Notes: generated by a model from the letters alone, not told the origin. 64,000 nt of DNA from UBA3871 sp041797745 (GCA_041797745.1 JBHBZU010000024.1:29783-93782), one strand, 5' to 3'; counted from the stretch's first letter, positions 40,900-50,445 are shown. Numbers and translations: made by a program.

Positions 40900-43062
40900 A
40901 TGAACAAACATTTCAGACACCTTAGTATCGTGCTGGCTGTTATCATGATTCTCACTTGCAGCTTTTCATTTGCCTTTGCCGACGGGCAAAAGACCGATGC
41001 AGAGCTGTTTGGGAACATCCACAGCGACGATATCGTAATCCTTTTCACTAATGACGTTCATTGCGCCATTGATAATTACACTTACCTCGCGGCATACAGA
41101 GATGATGTTGCAGGCATAGCAAAGAAAGTAATTTTAGCTGACTGCGGTGACGCTGTTCAGGGAAAGGCAGTGGGAACTCTTACTAAGGGTACAGCTATTG
41201 TTGACATCATGAACGAAATGAAGTACGACGTTGCCATTCCGGGTAACCACGAGTTTGATTACGGTATGGAACAGTTCTTCGCTAATGCTAAAGCACAAAA
41301 GGCAAAGTATATTTGCTCAAACTTCATGAGCAAGGGTCAGCAGGCTATGGATGGATATACTATCTTTACTGTTGGAGACAAAAAGATTGCTTTCGTTGCT
41401 GTAGACACACCTGAAACTATTACAAAATCAACACCTACTTTCTTCCAAGACGCTGAGGGAAAATATATCTACAGTTTTTGCGGAGACAAGACAGGCAAGG
41501 AACTTTACGCTCAGGTTCAGAAGAATATTGACGCTGTTATGGCTGAAAAGCCTGACTATATTATCGGACTTTTCCACTGCGGTGAAGATCCGGCATCTAC
41601 TCCTTGGATGAGTGCAGAAATCATTGCAAATACTACCGGCTTCAATGCTGTATTAGACGGACATTCCCATACAGTTGACAAGGGAACTGTGGTAAAGGAT
41701 AAGGCAGGCAAGGAAGTTCTTTTGGCACAGACAGGTACTGAACTTAAGAACGTAGGTCAGTTGGCAATCCATAGCGACGGCAAGATGAGCGCTTCTTTAG
41801 TATCTTTAGGTGCTGAGGGCGAATACACTAAGACCAATGCTTCCATGAGCAAGTTTTTAAAAGCTATCAATGAAAAGAATGATGAACTTTTGAACAAGGT
41901 TATCGGTAAATCCGACGTTAATCTCACCTTAAAGGGTTTAGACGGTCAGCGCGGAGTAAGAAAGTATGAATCAAATCTCGGAGATTTCTCCGCAGATGCA
42001 TACAAGGCGGTTATGGGAGCGGATATTGCGTTCGTAAATGGCGGCGGTATCAGAGCCGACATCAAAAAGGGTGATATTACTTACGGAAATGTAATTGCAG
42101 TACATCCTTTCAACAATGCAGCTTGCCTTATCGAAGCAACAGGACAGCAGATTTTGGACGCTTTGGAATTTGCTTATCGCGGTACACCTACTGAAGAAAT
42201 CGGCGGTTTTCTTCAGGTTTCAGGAATGACTTGTAATGTTAACACTACTATCGCTTCAAGCGTAGTAATGGATGAAAACAAGGCATTCGTTAAGGTTGAC
42301 GGCGCGCGCAGAGTATCCGACGTAAAGGTTAACGGCGTTGCTCTCGACCCTAAGAAGACATATAAGCTGGCTTCACACAACTATATGCTTAAGAACGGCG
42401 GAGACGGATTTACCATGTTCAAGGGTAACAAAATTCTCCTCGACAGCATTATGCTGGATAATGAAGTTCTTATCACATATGTGAAAGAAAACTTAAAGGG
42501 AACTATTCCTGCAACTTATGCACAGCCACAGGGACGTATCGTAATATCCGCACCTTTTGTGGATACTTACAACCACTGGGCAGGTGAGTTTGTAGCTTAC
42601 ACTTACCGTGCAGGTATTATCAAGGGTACATCTGCTACAACTTTCTCACCTAAGGCTACCATGACAAAAGAAGCTTTCCTTACTACTCTTGGAAGAATGG
42701 GCGGAGTTAAAGAAGCTGCCGAGGGCGAGTACTGGGCAGATCCGTTCGTAAAATGGGCACAGGAAAACAAGATTTGCGAAACTGAGGGCTTTAAGGGTAA
42801 AGACGCTATTACCAGAATGGAAATGGCTGAATACATTTACAAGTTCTATATTCACGAGGGAAAGGGTCCGGTAGGCTCTTGGGCGATTAAGCTGGACTAC
42901 AAGGACATTTCAAATGTGGAGGACACTTCCGCTATTATGTTCAATACCATTAAAGGTTTCTTCGGCGGATATCCTGACGGCACATTCGGAGTTGCAAATA
43001 CAGCTAACAGAGCTGAAGTTTCCAAGGTTCTGTCACTGGTACATCAGGATTTAAATAAGTAA
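40900..43062 (+). CDS. Secreted 5'-nucleotidase (UshA/NutA family) with three SLH domains
   Basis: The 720-residue exported enzyme has signal peptide MNKHFRHLSIVLAVIMILTC. The metallophosphoesterase half shows LFTNDVHCAIDN, ADCGDAVQG, PGNHEFDYG and LDGHSHTVDKG. The C-terminal 5'-nucleotidase domain has FVNGGGIRADIKKGDITYGN and ASHNYMLKNGGDGF. The last ~175 residues are three SLH repeats (YNHWAGEFVAYTYRAGIIKG; YWADPFVKWAQENKI; and a last one with FFGGYPDGTFG and NRAEVSKVL) for wall attachment. It would dephosphorylate extracellular nucleotides to nucleosides and phosphate at the cell surface. It has AAAGGAG upstream and is transcribed alone. Confidence 0.95.
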   Translation: MNKHFRHLSIVLAVIMILTCSFSFAFADGQKTDAELFGNIHSDDIVILFTNDVHCAIDNYTYLAAYRDDVAGIAKKVILADCGDAVQGKAVGTLTKGTAIVDIMNEMKYDVAIPGNHEFDYGMEQFFANAKAQKAKYICSNFMSKGQQAMDGYTIFTVGDKKIAFVAVDTPETITKSTPTFFQDAEGKYIYSFCGDKTGKELYAQVQKNIDAVMAEKPDYIIGLFHCGEDPASTPWMSAEIIANTTGFNAVLDGHSHTVDKGTVVKDKAGKEVLLAQTGTELKNVGQLAIHSDGKMSASLVSLGAEGEYTKTNASMSKFLKAINEKNDELLNKVIGKSDVNLTLKGLDGQRGVRKYESNLGDFSADAYKAVMGADIAFVNGGGIRADIKKGDITYGNVIAVHPFNNAACLIEATGQQILDALEFAYRGTPTEEIGGFLQVSGMTCNVNTTIASSVVMDENKAFVKVDGARRVSDVKVNGVALDPKKTYKLASHNYMLKNGGDGFTMFKGNKILLDSIMLDNEVLITYVKENLKGTIPATYAQPQGRIVISAPFVDTYNHWAGEFVAYTYRAGIIKGTSATTFSPKATMTKEAFLTTLGRMGGVKEAAEGEYWADPFVKWAQENKICETEGFKGKDAITRMEMAEYIYKFYIHEGKGPVGSWAIKLDYKDISNVEDTSAIMFNTIKGFFGGYPDGTFGVANTANRAEVSKVLSLVHQDLNK

Positions 43063-43072
43063 AAACAATAAC

Positions 43073-43106
43073 GTGGGAAGTCGAATTTCGGCTTCCCGCT
43101 TTTTTT
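43073..43106 (+). terminator. Terminator after 5'-nucleotidase
   Basis: GGGAAGTCG pairs with CGGCTTCCC (one G-U) around AATTT, followed by a seven-T run. Confidence 0.88.
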
Positions 43107-43111
43107 ATATC

Positions 43112-43195
43112 AAGCTTTGCTTACATGAATTTAAGAAAAAACGTACACGCTGAACAATAGGCTTATAGGATAAAAACGTACATGCTGAACAATAC
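43112..43195 (+). repeat. Degenerate copy of the repeat-family stem-loop plus a short duplication
   Basis: GCTTTGCTTACATGAATTTA then AGAAAAAACGTACACGCTG resembles the TTTTGCTTTCATAAACTTAA, GCAAAAACGCACATGGCTG core of the palindromic repeats. AAAAACGTACA(C/T)GCTGAACAATA then occurs twice, at 43136-43158 and 43172-43194. Confidence 0.6.
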
Positions 43196-43340
43196 CGTGG
43201 AAACATAGCAAAAAATATATTTTTAAGTAATTTTTACGTAAGGAATTTTTAAGGAATGAAAACCTTGCAAATGCTTTACTTTGCACCTTACAGAGTATAA
43301 TATTAAATGGGGTATATTTTACCTACGAAAAGGAGAAATT

Positions 43341-44495
43341 ATGGCAAGAGAGTTTAGAATACCTGAAAAGGTTTTCACAGGGGAAAATTCATTGGAGCTG
43401 GCAAGTCAGCAGATTGCACAGATGGGCAAGAGGGCACTGATAGTAAGCGGAAAGGTCATGACCAAACTTGGCAATGTTGCCAAGTTGGAGGCAGTACTGG
43501 ACAAGGTAGACGTAGAGCATATATTGTTCAATGATATTTTAGGGGAACCCACCGATGTTATGATTGAGGCGGGAGCAAAGGCTTACCTTAAGGGTGGCTG
43601 CGACTTCCTCATTGCTTTAGGCGGAGGTAGCCCGCTGGATTCGATGAAAGCCATTGGTATACTGGTGGCAGGCGAGAAAAAACTGACCGATTATATGGGG
43701 CAGATGGTAGACTTGCCGATTCCGAAAATGGTAGCTATTCCTACAACAGCTGGGACGGGTTCCGAAGCGACACAGTTTACCATTATCACTGACTCTGAAA
43801 AGAGCGTAAAGATGTTACTTAAGGGACCTTGTCTTCTTCCGGATATGGCAATTGTGGATTCTCAGTTTACGGTCAGCGCATCCCCCGAAATTACTGCGAA
43901 TACCGGTCTTGACGCTTTTTGTCATTGCACAGAAAGCTATACTTCAAGAAAGTCTCAGCCCATAGCTGACACCTATGCACTTTCGGCGGTTAGGAGGCTT
44001 TATCATAACTTGCCTTTGGCTTTCGACAATGGGGAGAATTTAGAGGCAAGAGAACAGCTGGCTTTGGGTGCATTGGAAGCGGGTTTTTCTTTCAACAACA
44101 GCTCCGTTACGGTTATTCATGGAATGAGCAGACCTATCGGTGCCATGTATCACATTCCTCACGGGCTTTCCAACGCAATGCTTTTGAAAGTTTGCTATCG
44201 CAATGTGCTGGAGGGCGCATACGAACGTTTCGCTGATTTGGGCAGAGCCATCGGCGTAGCTGAACCTGAGGAGGAGAACAAAATTGCCGCTGAAAAATTC
44301 CTTGAAGCCACTGAAAAATTGGTGGAGGACTTGAAAATACCTACCCTTGCAGAGTATGGAATTGACCGTGATGACTTCTTTGCAAATATTGATAAGATGA
44401 CTCATGACGCAATGGAGTCAGGTAGCCCGCAGAATACAAGAAAAGAGCTTAAAGAAGAGGATATTAAAGAGATGTACCGTCAGCTGTGGGACTAG
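43341..44495 (+). CDS. Iron-containing alcohol dehydrogenase family protein
   Basis: The 384-residue group III dehydrogenase has the NAD-binding GGGSPLDSMKAIGIL segment (about residue 97), PTTAGTGSEAT near 140, and the metal-site region GLDAFCHCTESYTS, VIHGMSRPIGAMYHIPHG. Members reduce short aldehydes or semialdehydes such as succinate semialdehyde, or oxidise 4-hydroxybutyrate and 1,3-propanediol; the exact substrate is unclear. The ATG at 43341 follows AAAAGGAG; the earlier in-frame start at 43281 lacks a ribosome site. With the CoA-transferase it could serve a 4-hydroxybutyrate or alcohol branch, but they are 3.6 kb apart and on separate transcripts. Confidence 0.9.
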   Translation: MAREFRIPEKVFTGENSLELASQQIAQMGKRALIVSGKVMTKLGNVAKLEAVLDKVDVEHILFNDILGEPTDVMIEAGAKAYLKGGCDFLIALGGGSPLDSMKAIGILVAGEKKLTDYMGQMVDLPIPKMVAIPTTAGTGSEATQFTIITDSEKSVKMLLKGPCLLPDMAIVDSQFTVSASPEITANTGLDAFCHCTESYTSRKSQPIADTYALSAVRRLYHNLPLAFDNGENLEAREQLALGALEAGFSFNNSSVTVIHGMSRPIGAMYHIPHGLSNAMLLKVCYRNVLEGAYERFADLGRAIGVAEPEEENKIAAEKFLEATEKLVEDLKIPTLAEYGIDRDDFFANIDKMTHDAMESGSPQNTRKELKEEDIKEMYRQLWD

Positions 44496-44564
44496 TTGGC
44501 AGTGCTTTTAGCAAGATATTTTTAGTTAGAAAAACATTTAGAGTATTAGACAGAAAGGTATTTT

Positions 44565-46268
44565 ATGAATAATAGGCCAAAGCATAAGCTAAGAAAAAGT
44601 TTGCTTTTAGCAGCCATTCCTGTGATTGCAATCGCAATTCTGTGCATTTCCTTAAGCGGAATAGGTATCGGATATATTAAGCCTGCACCGATTCACATCT
44701 TTGAAGAGGATATTGCAACTCAAAATTTCGCAGATATTGAGCTGGATATGAAAGCTGTCGATAAGGCGATATCAGATTTTGACGGATATGGGATGATGAC
44801 TCTCCTGCGAATTTATTTAGGGGGAAGCACCGATGAGATGATTGAAAGATACGACGGAATGTTAACTTTCAGGGAAGAGTTGGATGAGGCTTTATGTATT
44901 TTAGGGGTTTTAAGCGACATGGATTTAAGTGATTCCAAAGCCAGAGAAAATTATGAAACCCTTTTTGAAAAATCTTTAGAAATTGATTCAGACATATCGT
45001 TATATGTGGACAGTTTACCTTTGCGTTTTGATAAGAACAAGATTTGCAAGGCTTTAGGCTTTGAAAATCTTGAGACAATGGAAACAAGCATATTCGACGA
45101 GGAAAACGGGGCTCTTACAAATAGCGAATTAACAAAGCTGGAGGGTGAGTATCTTGCCCAAATGACTGAGGCGGAAAATCAACCTGACGAAAAGCAAAGA
45201 AAAGAAATGGCAGAAATTCTTGTAAAGCAGATTGCTGAAAGAAATAAGCTGGCAAAGGATTACGGTTATGATAACTATGCACAGATGGTTTATGATGAAG
45301 CCTCCGTGTCCATCGAAGATGTTGAAGCTTTAGAAGAGGCTATAAAAGAAGTAGGTAAAGGCTATCCTCTAATATATGATTATAGATATAGTGCGGTGAG
45401 CTTTGAATTTGAATTTCCATTTTATGATATTTCGGAAATTAAGTCTGCTATGAAGAAGCAATTATCACAGTTTGACGGGAAAATGTTATCCGCTTTTGAA
45501 AAAATGGACGAAAGAGGGATGATTATTTTTACCAACAGTTCCGACGCTTCAATGAGCGGTTATACCTATGGCGAAATGCGTTTATTGGGTTCGCCTATTA
45601 TCTATAACTACTATGCTCAAGATTTTAACGGAATGAACGGTTGCTTTCATGAGTTTGGACATGCTTATGCGGGAGTGGTAAGCCAAGGGAAAAAACCTAC
45701 CTACGTAAGTACGGAGGATTGTGTTCAAGAGATTCAATCAACCGGTCTTGAGGCACTTTTGACCGGCGGATATTCCTCAATATTTAAAAGTAATGAAGTG
45801 GACTTTGCCAAATGCGTTGTAGCAGCCTATATATATGACCAGATTGTTATTTCCGCCGCAACGGAAAAGTTTGAACGGGGTTTGTACACCATGAAGAAAC
45901 CTACTGCTAAAAAAATTAATGCTTGGTATAAAAAATGCTGGGAAGAATTTGATTTGGGCGCCAGTGAGCCTTACGATTTTGTTCATACACATCATTATTT
46001 TGATTTACCATGTTACCAGCAAAATTATCTGCTTTCATATTTTGCGTCCTCACAGCTGCTGCTTATGGCGGACAAAGATTTTGCAGGAGCAAAGGCGGCG
46101 TACTTAAAGGCTGCAAGTTATGGAGTGGATAGCAACAAGGGCTATAACGAAGTAGTAAGTGATATGGGGCTTACCAACATCGAAGATGTTAAAAATGTAA
46201 AGAAGTTCCTGAAAGATTACGGCGGTTTCTTAACAGAAAAGATTGCAAATAACTTGAATATTTCTTAA
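44565..46268 (+). CDS. M3-family oligoendopeptidase-like metalloprotease with N-terminal membrane anchor
   Basis: The 567-residue protein has one hydrophobic segment at residues about 12-35 (LLLAAIPVIAIAILCISL), so it is probably tethered outside or exported. GCFHEFGHAYAGVV contains the HExxH zinc site (His362 to His366), with the third ligand expected in QEIQSTGLEALL downstream. The C-terminal DFVHTHHYFDLPCYQQNYLLSY matches the M3/PepF substrate-binding region. M3 enzymes cut short peptides. Compared with cytoplasmic PepF (about 600 residues), this version is slightly shorter in its N-terminal helical lobe. It has AGAAAGG upstream. Confidence 0.85.
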   Translation: MNNRPKHKLRKSLLLAAIPVIAIAILCISLSGIGIGYIKPAPIHIFEEDIATQNFADIELDMKAVDKAISDFDGYGMMTLLRIYLGGSTDEMIERYDGMLTFREELDEALCILGVLSDMDLSDSKARENYETLFEKSLEIDSDISLYVDSLPLRFDKNKICKALGFENLETMETSIFDEENGALTNSELTKLEGEYLAQMTEAENQPDEKQRKEMAEILVKQIAERNKLAKDYGYDNYAQMVYDEASVSIEDVEALEEAIKEVGKGYPLIYDYRYSAVSFEFEFPFYDISEIKSAMKKQLSQFDGKMLSAFEKMDERGMIIFTNSSDASMSGYTYGEMRLLGSPIIYNYYAQDFNGMNGCFHEFGHAYAGVVSQGKKPTYVSTEDCVQEIQSTGLEALLTGGYSSIFKSNEVDFAKCVVAAYIYDQIVISAATEKFERGLYTMKKPTAKKINAWYKKCWEEFDLGASEPYDFVHTHHYFDLPCYQQNYLLSYFASSQLLLMADKDFAGAKAAYLKAASYGVDSNKGYNEVVSDMGLTNIEDVKNVKKFLKDYGGFLTEKIANNLNIS

Positions 46269-46346
46269 AATGATAAAGGATATGATGAAATAGATTATCA
46301 TAAAACAAGTGTTGATTAAATTTTGGATTGGAAGTGTTTGATAATT

Positions 46347-47591
46347 ATGAAAGTAAATGTACTGAATTTCATGGAGGGTATTAGCAAAGCCCAGCACGTA
46401 ATAAACGAAGAGGTCGGCAGACACCAGCAGCAAGTGGCGTTTCTGTCATATTGTTTGGCAAAAAAGTTACGGTTTTCGCATTTAGAAATTGAGAGACTGG
46501 TAGTGGCAGGACTATGTCATGATATAGGAGCCCTTTCTTTAGCGGAGCAGAAAATCGCAATAAAGGGTGTCTCCATAAGCATAAATTCACACGCATTTAG
46601 GGGTGCATATCTTATGGAAAGATATATGCCTGAACTTGAAATATCAAATATAATAAAATATCATCATTACAACTGGGACAACGGAAATGCGATTTTAGAA
46701 AATCCTGATATGCCGATTCAAAGTGGGCTGGTTCATCTTGCGGATAGGGTATGCTCAAAAATTTTGGCGACATCCTCTGTATTGACTACAATAGATGAAA
46801 TCAAACAATATGTTGAAAACGGCAGAGGAAAAGAATTTTCTAGTGAACACGTAGACGCTTTTCATGCTTTAGCAGATCAGGAATGGCTTTGGCTTGGGCT
46901 TATATCAGACAACCCCGTTGAGAAAATTGATAAAGATTACTTTTCATGTATTGAGGTAGATATTGAGAGAGTTGTTAACTGGTCCAAGTTGTATTCTCAA
47001 ATCATTGACTTTAGAAGCCCGTTTACAGCCACACATTCTGCCTCGGTTGCCATAACTGCGATGAAATTAGCCGAACTTATGAATTTTTCTTCTAAGGATT
47101 GCAAAAAGATGTTGGCTGCCGGTTACCTGCACGATTTAGGTAAGCTAACCGTTGATAATTTAATATTAGAAAAAGATTCCTCTCTCACCAAAGATGAATT
47201 TGCTGTAATACGCACACATACTTATTATACGTATTACCTTTTGGATGAAATTTATGGAATGGGTGAAATTAAAGAATGGGCGGCATATCATCATGAGAAA
47301 ATCAACGGTAACGGCTACCCGTTCCACCTTGCTGAACCGGATTTGAGTTTAGGAGCGAGAATAATGGCTGTTGCTGATGTTTTCTCGGCTCTCACTGAAG
47401 AAAGACCATATAAAAAAGCCTTATCAAAGGAGGAAGTAACGGAGATTCTAAATAAAATGGTTAAAAATTTAACTCTGGATGGAAATATTGTAGCCGTTTT
47501 GGAAGAAAATTTCGATTTGCTGACTCAAAATTGTTTTTCAGCTAAAGTGTCTGCCATTAAAGAATATGAAATGCTTTATAGCATAAGTTAA
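46347..47591 (+). CDS. Tandem HD / HD-GYP domain protein (probable cyclic di-nucleotide phosphodiesterase)
   Basis: The ~414-residue cytoplasmic protein has two HD-type domains. The first (residues about 20-150) keeps HQQQVAFLSYCLAKKLRF, LCHDIGALSLAEQK and YHHYNWDNG, but has no GYP motif. The second (about 220-400) has HSASVAITAMKLAELM, YLHDLGKL, AAYHHEKINGNGYP and ADVFSALTEERPY, the full HD-GYP set. HD-GYP proteins hydrolyse c-di-GMP or related cyclic dinucleotides. No receiver or sensor domain is fused. The start is uncertain: ATG at 46347 fits best, with GGAAGTG 12 nt upstream. Confidence 0.86.
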   Translation: MKVNVLNFMEGISKAQHVINEEVGRHQQQVAFLSYCLAKKLRFSHLEIERLVVAGLCHDIGALSLAEQKIAIKGVSISINSHAFRGAYLMERYMPELEISNIIKYHHYNWDNGNAILENPDMPIQSGLVHLADRVCSKILATSSVLTTIDEIKQYVENGRGKEFSSEHVDAFHALADQEWLWLGLISDNPVEKIDKDYFSCIEVDIERVVNWSKLYSQIIDFRSPFTATHSASVAITAMKLAELMNFSSKDCKKMLAAGYLHDLGKLTVDNLILEKDSSLTKDEFAVIRTHTYYTYYLLDEIYGMGEIKEWAAYHHEKINGNGYPFHLAEPDLSLGARIMAVADVFSALTEERPYKKALSKEEVTEILNKMVKNLTLDGNIVAVLEENFDLLTQNCFSAKVSAIKEYEMLYSIS

Positions 47592-47674
47592 TCGCATTCT
47601 GCGATATTTTCAAAAAGCTACGCAATGCATGGCGGATTTGAAAAGATATTTAGATAATTTTGGAGGTGCATTTC

Positions 47675-47791
47675 ATGGCAGAAGAAAATAAAGAGGTAGT
47701 TATTGTAGATGATAAAACTATACAAGAAAAAATATATTTAATTCGTGGGTAAAAAGTAATGCTTGATTTGGTTCATAGATTATCCGGTTAA
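47675..47791 (+). pseudogene. Remnant of an ORF6N-domain gene
   Basis: It starts with a good GGAGG site and MAEENKEVVIVDDKTIQEK, then IYLIRG, a stop, and KVMLDL in the same frame. IYLIRGQKVMLDFDLA is the start of the ORF6N domain, so the stop replaces the Gln codon (CAA to TAA). After LDL the similarity ends and a second stop follows. ORF6N proteins are phage- or plasmid-type DNA-binding factors. Only the first ~35 codons survive. Confidence 0.72.
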
Positions 47792-47814
47792 TTACAAGGT
47801 GGTGAGACGAATAT

Positions 47815-47990
47815 ATGCCTTTCCAAATCGTTAGAAACGACATTACAAAAATGCATGTTGATGCCATAGTGAATACAGCGAACCATATGCATGGATATGG
47901 TGCGGGGATTGATAGCGCTGTCTATGGAAAGCAGATATTGATCGTGATTACGAGAAGCGCGGTAAGAAGAACGGAGGGAGGGCAAAATAA
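47815..47990 (+). pseudogene. Remnant of a macrodomain protein, internally deleted
   Basis: MPFQIVRNDITKMHVDAIVN then TAN is the standard start of a bacterial macrodomain (ADP-ribose binding or hydrolysis). After GYGAGIDSAVY, about 39 residues in, the frame becomes nonsense. Another frame resumes with DRDYEKRGKKNGGRAK and a stop that overlaps the next ATG as TAATG. That looks like an intact C-terminus joined across a deletion and frameshift. The open frame itself runs to 48033, but its tail is not protein-like. Confidence 0.72.
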
Positions 47991-48073
47991 TGATTGGAGC
48001 AATTATTGGAGATATTGTCGGAAGTCCTTATGAATTTGATTGAGGTGAAAAGATAAAGGATTTTGGTTCATTC
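47990..48073 (+). pseudogene. Remnant of an ADP-ribosylglycohydrolase (DraG-like) gene
   Basis: After GGAGGG the sequence reads MIGAIIGDIVGSPYEFD, a stop, then GEKIKDFGSF in the same frame. DraG-family proteins begin MIGAIIGDIVGS.(F/Y)EF(D/N)RG.K.KDF, so a CGA-to-TGA change at 48041 accounts for the stop. Homology then disappears, the rest of the gene having been deleted. Macrodomain plus DraG pairs reverse ADP-ribosylation; here both are dead. Confidence 0.75.
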
Positions 48074-48139
48074 ATCAAAGTATCAAAGGAGACGCGAAAA
48101 GCCCATAAAATAAAGACTTTTAAAGGAGATATTAAAGAA

Positions 48140-49231
48140 ATGAAACTAGGGATCGTAGGCTTGCCAAATGTGGGCAAGAGTACACTTTTTAACGCTATAA
48201 CCAAAGCAGGTGCGGAAGCTGCAAACTACCCCTTTTGCACCATTGAACCGAATGTAGGGGTGGTAACCGTTCCTGATGAACGAATCACTAAACTCCATGA
48301 GATTTACAATTCTAAAAAGACCGTATATGCTACTATCGAGTTCTGTGACATTGCAGGCTTGGTTAAGGGTGCCTCAAAGGGAGAGGGACTGGGAAACAAG
48401 TTCCTCGGTCATATCAGAGAAGTGGAAGCAATTGTTCATGTAGTAAGATGCTTTGAGAATGAAAACATTGTCCATGTTGACGGGCATATCGACCCTGAAA
48501 ATGACATAGAAACCATTAACATGGAACTGATTTTATCTGATATGGAAATTTTGGAGCGCCGTATCAATAAGACTAAAAGCGGTATGAAAGGTGGCGACAA
48601 GAGTCAGGTTCACGCCCTTACGGTAATGGAAGAAGTCTATGCTTGGCTTGCAGACGGCAAAAATGCCAGAGCAATGGACTTGGAAGAAGAGGATTTAGAC
48701 TTTGTTAAGTCACTGGGTTTGCTTTCTTTTAAACCCATTATCTACGTTGCAAACGTTTCCGATGATGAAGCTGCCACCGGTAACGAATATACTGAAAAGG
48801 TTCGTAAGTTGGCTGAAGCTGAGGGCTCACAGACCGTTGTTATCTGTGCCGAAATTGAAGCTGAACTGGCAGAAATGGAAGATGATGAAAGAGCTGAATT
48901 TTTGGCGGATATGGGTATAGAAGAAAGCGGTTTGGACAAACTGGTAAAGGCTTCTTACGCATTGCTGGATTTAATTTCTTTCCTCACCGCAGGTGAGGAC
49001 GAATGTCGTGCATGGACTATTCGTCGCGGCACTAAAGCTCCGCAGGCTGCGGGAAAGATTCATACAGACTTCGAGAAAGGCTTCATAAGGGCGGAAACTA
49101 TTGCTTACAATAACTTCATTGAGGTTGGCGGCAGCATGGGGGCGGCTAGAGAAAAGGGGATGTTGCGCTCCGAGGGTAAAGAATACATCGTTAAAGACGG
49201 CGACATCATTAACTTCCTCTTTAACGTGTAA
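48140..49231 (+). CDS. ychF: Redox-regulated ribosome-binding ATPase YchF
   Basis: The 363-residue Obg-family protein has GLPNVGKSTLFNAIT (G1), FCDIAGLVKGASKGEGLGNKFL (G3 region) and the NVSDDE variant in place of the GTP-specific NKxD. That change is known to make YchF prefer ATP. The C-terminal TGS domain includes CRAWTIRRGTKAPQAAGKIH and FIRAE. YchF binds the 70S ribosome and affects stress responses. It has AAAGGAG upstream. It immediately follows the pseudogene cluster and is probably transcribed alone. Confidence 0.97.
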   Translation: MKLGIVGLPNVGKSTLFNAITKAGAEAANYPFCTIEPNVGVVTVPDERITKLHEIYNSKKTVYATIEFCDIAGLVKGASKGEGLGNKFLGHIREVEAIVHVVRCFENENIVHVDGHIDPENDIETINMELILSDMEILERRINKTKSGMKGGDKSQVHALTVMEEVYAWLADGKNARAMDLEEEDLDFVKSLGLLSFKPIIYVANVSDDEAATGNEYTEKVRKLAEAEGSQTVVICAEIEAELAEMEDDERAEFLADMGIEESGLDKLVKASYALLDLISFLTAGEDECRAWTIRRGTKAPQAAGKIHTDFEKGFIRAETIAYNNFIEVGGSMGAAREKGMLRSEGKEYIVKDGDIINFLFNV

Positions 49232-49274
49232 AGGGTAAGGACGAACTTGAAATATCGAATGTAAGGGAAAAATT

Positions 49275-50165
49275 ATGAACAGATTAGGAAAACAGCATTT
49301 TATAGGCTTCGGGGCAACCATTGCTTCAGCTATTATGTTCGGATTTTTGCCGCTGCTGGTTATAAGCATATGCGCAGGGGGAACCAATACCCTTTCTTGC
49401 GTTATTATGAGATTTTCAGTGGCACTTCCCATGGTGCTGGTATATCTTGTGGTCAAAAAAATCCCACTTGGTTTAACCTTACGAGAGTTTTTGGACATTG
49501 TGCTCATCAGCGTATTTGGCTTTGGCGGTACTTCGGTGCTTCTTTTCAGCTCTTACAATTATATATCTTCAGGACTTTCAACCACACTTCACTATCTTTA
49601 TCCTATAATAGTGACCATGGTCTGCCTGTTTATATTTAAGGAAAAGGCGGGAAAAGGTCTTTTCATGGCACTTGGACTTTGTTTTTTCGGGGTGGTAATG
49701 TTCTATTCAGGAGACGGAGTGGTTGATACAAGAGGTATCCTTTTGGCTACAGCTTCAGCCATGACTTACAGCTTTTACACTATCTACCTCGGACACTCAT
49801 CCCTTAAGGGGATGAATGACTACAAGGTCATGTTCTATATTACGCTGGTATCTGACATCGTTATTTTCATTATGGCAACGGCAATGAATCAACTGGACTT
49901 CTCCATAACACTCAAGGCTTGGGGAATAGTTTTGCTCTTCGCTTTCTTGGCGGCTTTTGTGGGAACGGTGGGCTATCAGATTGGCGTAAAGTATGTAGGA
50001 GGTCAATACGCCTCCATCATCTCCACCTTTGAGCCCTTGACTTCGGTTGTAGTGGGGGCTACGATACTGGAGGAAGCTTTGAATTTCCGTTCTGTAATAG
50101 GGATTATTTCTATTTTGACAGCAGTTATAATCATCGGTATTTATGGTGAAAAATTTGATATGTAG
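49275..50165 (+). CDS. EamA/DMT-family transporter (second of three)
   Basis: The 296-residue ten-segment membrane protein shows two EamA repeats: IMRFSVALPMVLVYLVVKK and SYNYISSGLSTTLHYLYPII in the first, GILLATASAMTYSFYTIYLG opening the second, and ASIISTFEPLTSVVVGA near the end. The ALSTFEPLTSVV-like block is typical of the RhaT/EamA group. The substrate is unknown. It follows ychF by 43 bp without an obvious terminator, and is closed by a hairpin at 50171. Confidence 0.88.
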   Translation: MNRLGKQHFIGFGATIASAIMFGFLPLLVISICAGGTNTLSCVIMRFSVALPMVLVYLVVKKIPLGLTLREFLDIVLISVFGFGGTSVLLFSSYNYISSGLSTTLHYLYPIIVTMVCLFIFKEKAGKGLFMALGLCFFGVVMFYSGDGVVDTRGILLATASAMTYSFYTIYLGHSSLKGMNDYKVMFYITLVSDIVIFIMATAMNQLDFSITLKAWGIVLLFAFLAAFVGTVGYQIGVKYVGGQYASIISTFEPLTSVVVGATILEEALNFRSVIGIISILTAVIIIGIYGEKFDM

Positions 50166-50170
50166 ATTAG

Positions 50171-50201
50171 ACGCAGCAGTATTAAAACTGTTGCGTTTTT
50201 A
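50171..50201 (+). terminator. Terminator after the second DMT transporter
   Basis: ACGCAGCAGT pairs with ACTGTTGCGT (one G-U) around ATTAAA and is followed by TTTTT. Confidence 0.82.
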
Positions 50202-50445
50202 GTTGGGACTAAAAAGATTAAATATAGAAAAAGTAAATTGCTTCCATTTATCATATATTTACAAAAGAAAAAAGTTGATTTACCTGTAATTTACCTATAA
50301 TTTTGTAAAACTCCGATTGCTTTTTATTTTTTTAAACTGTACAATTTAGATACAAATATTACGTAAATTTTTATTTATTTAAAAAGAATGATTTACCCTG
50401 TTGAGATGAAATTGTTTTTTAGGCGGGTATAGGAGGGAATATAAA

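Noticed and set aside
47815..48033. Intact 72-residue macrodomain gene
   Set aside because: Only the first ~39 residues match; the rest is out of frame and the domain needs about 140 or more residues.
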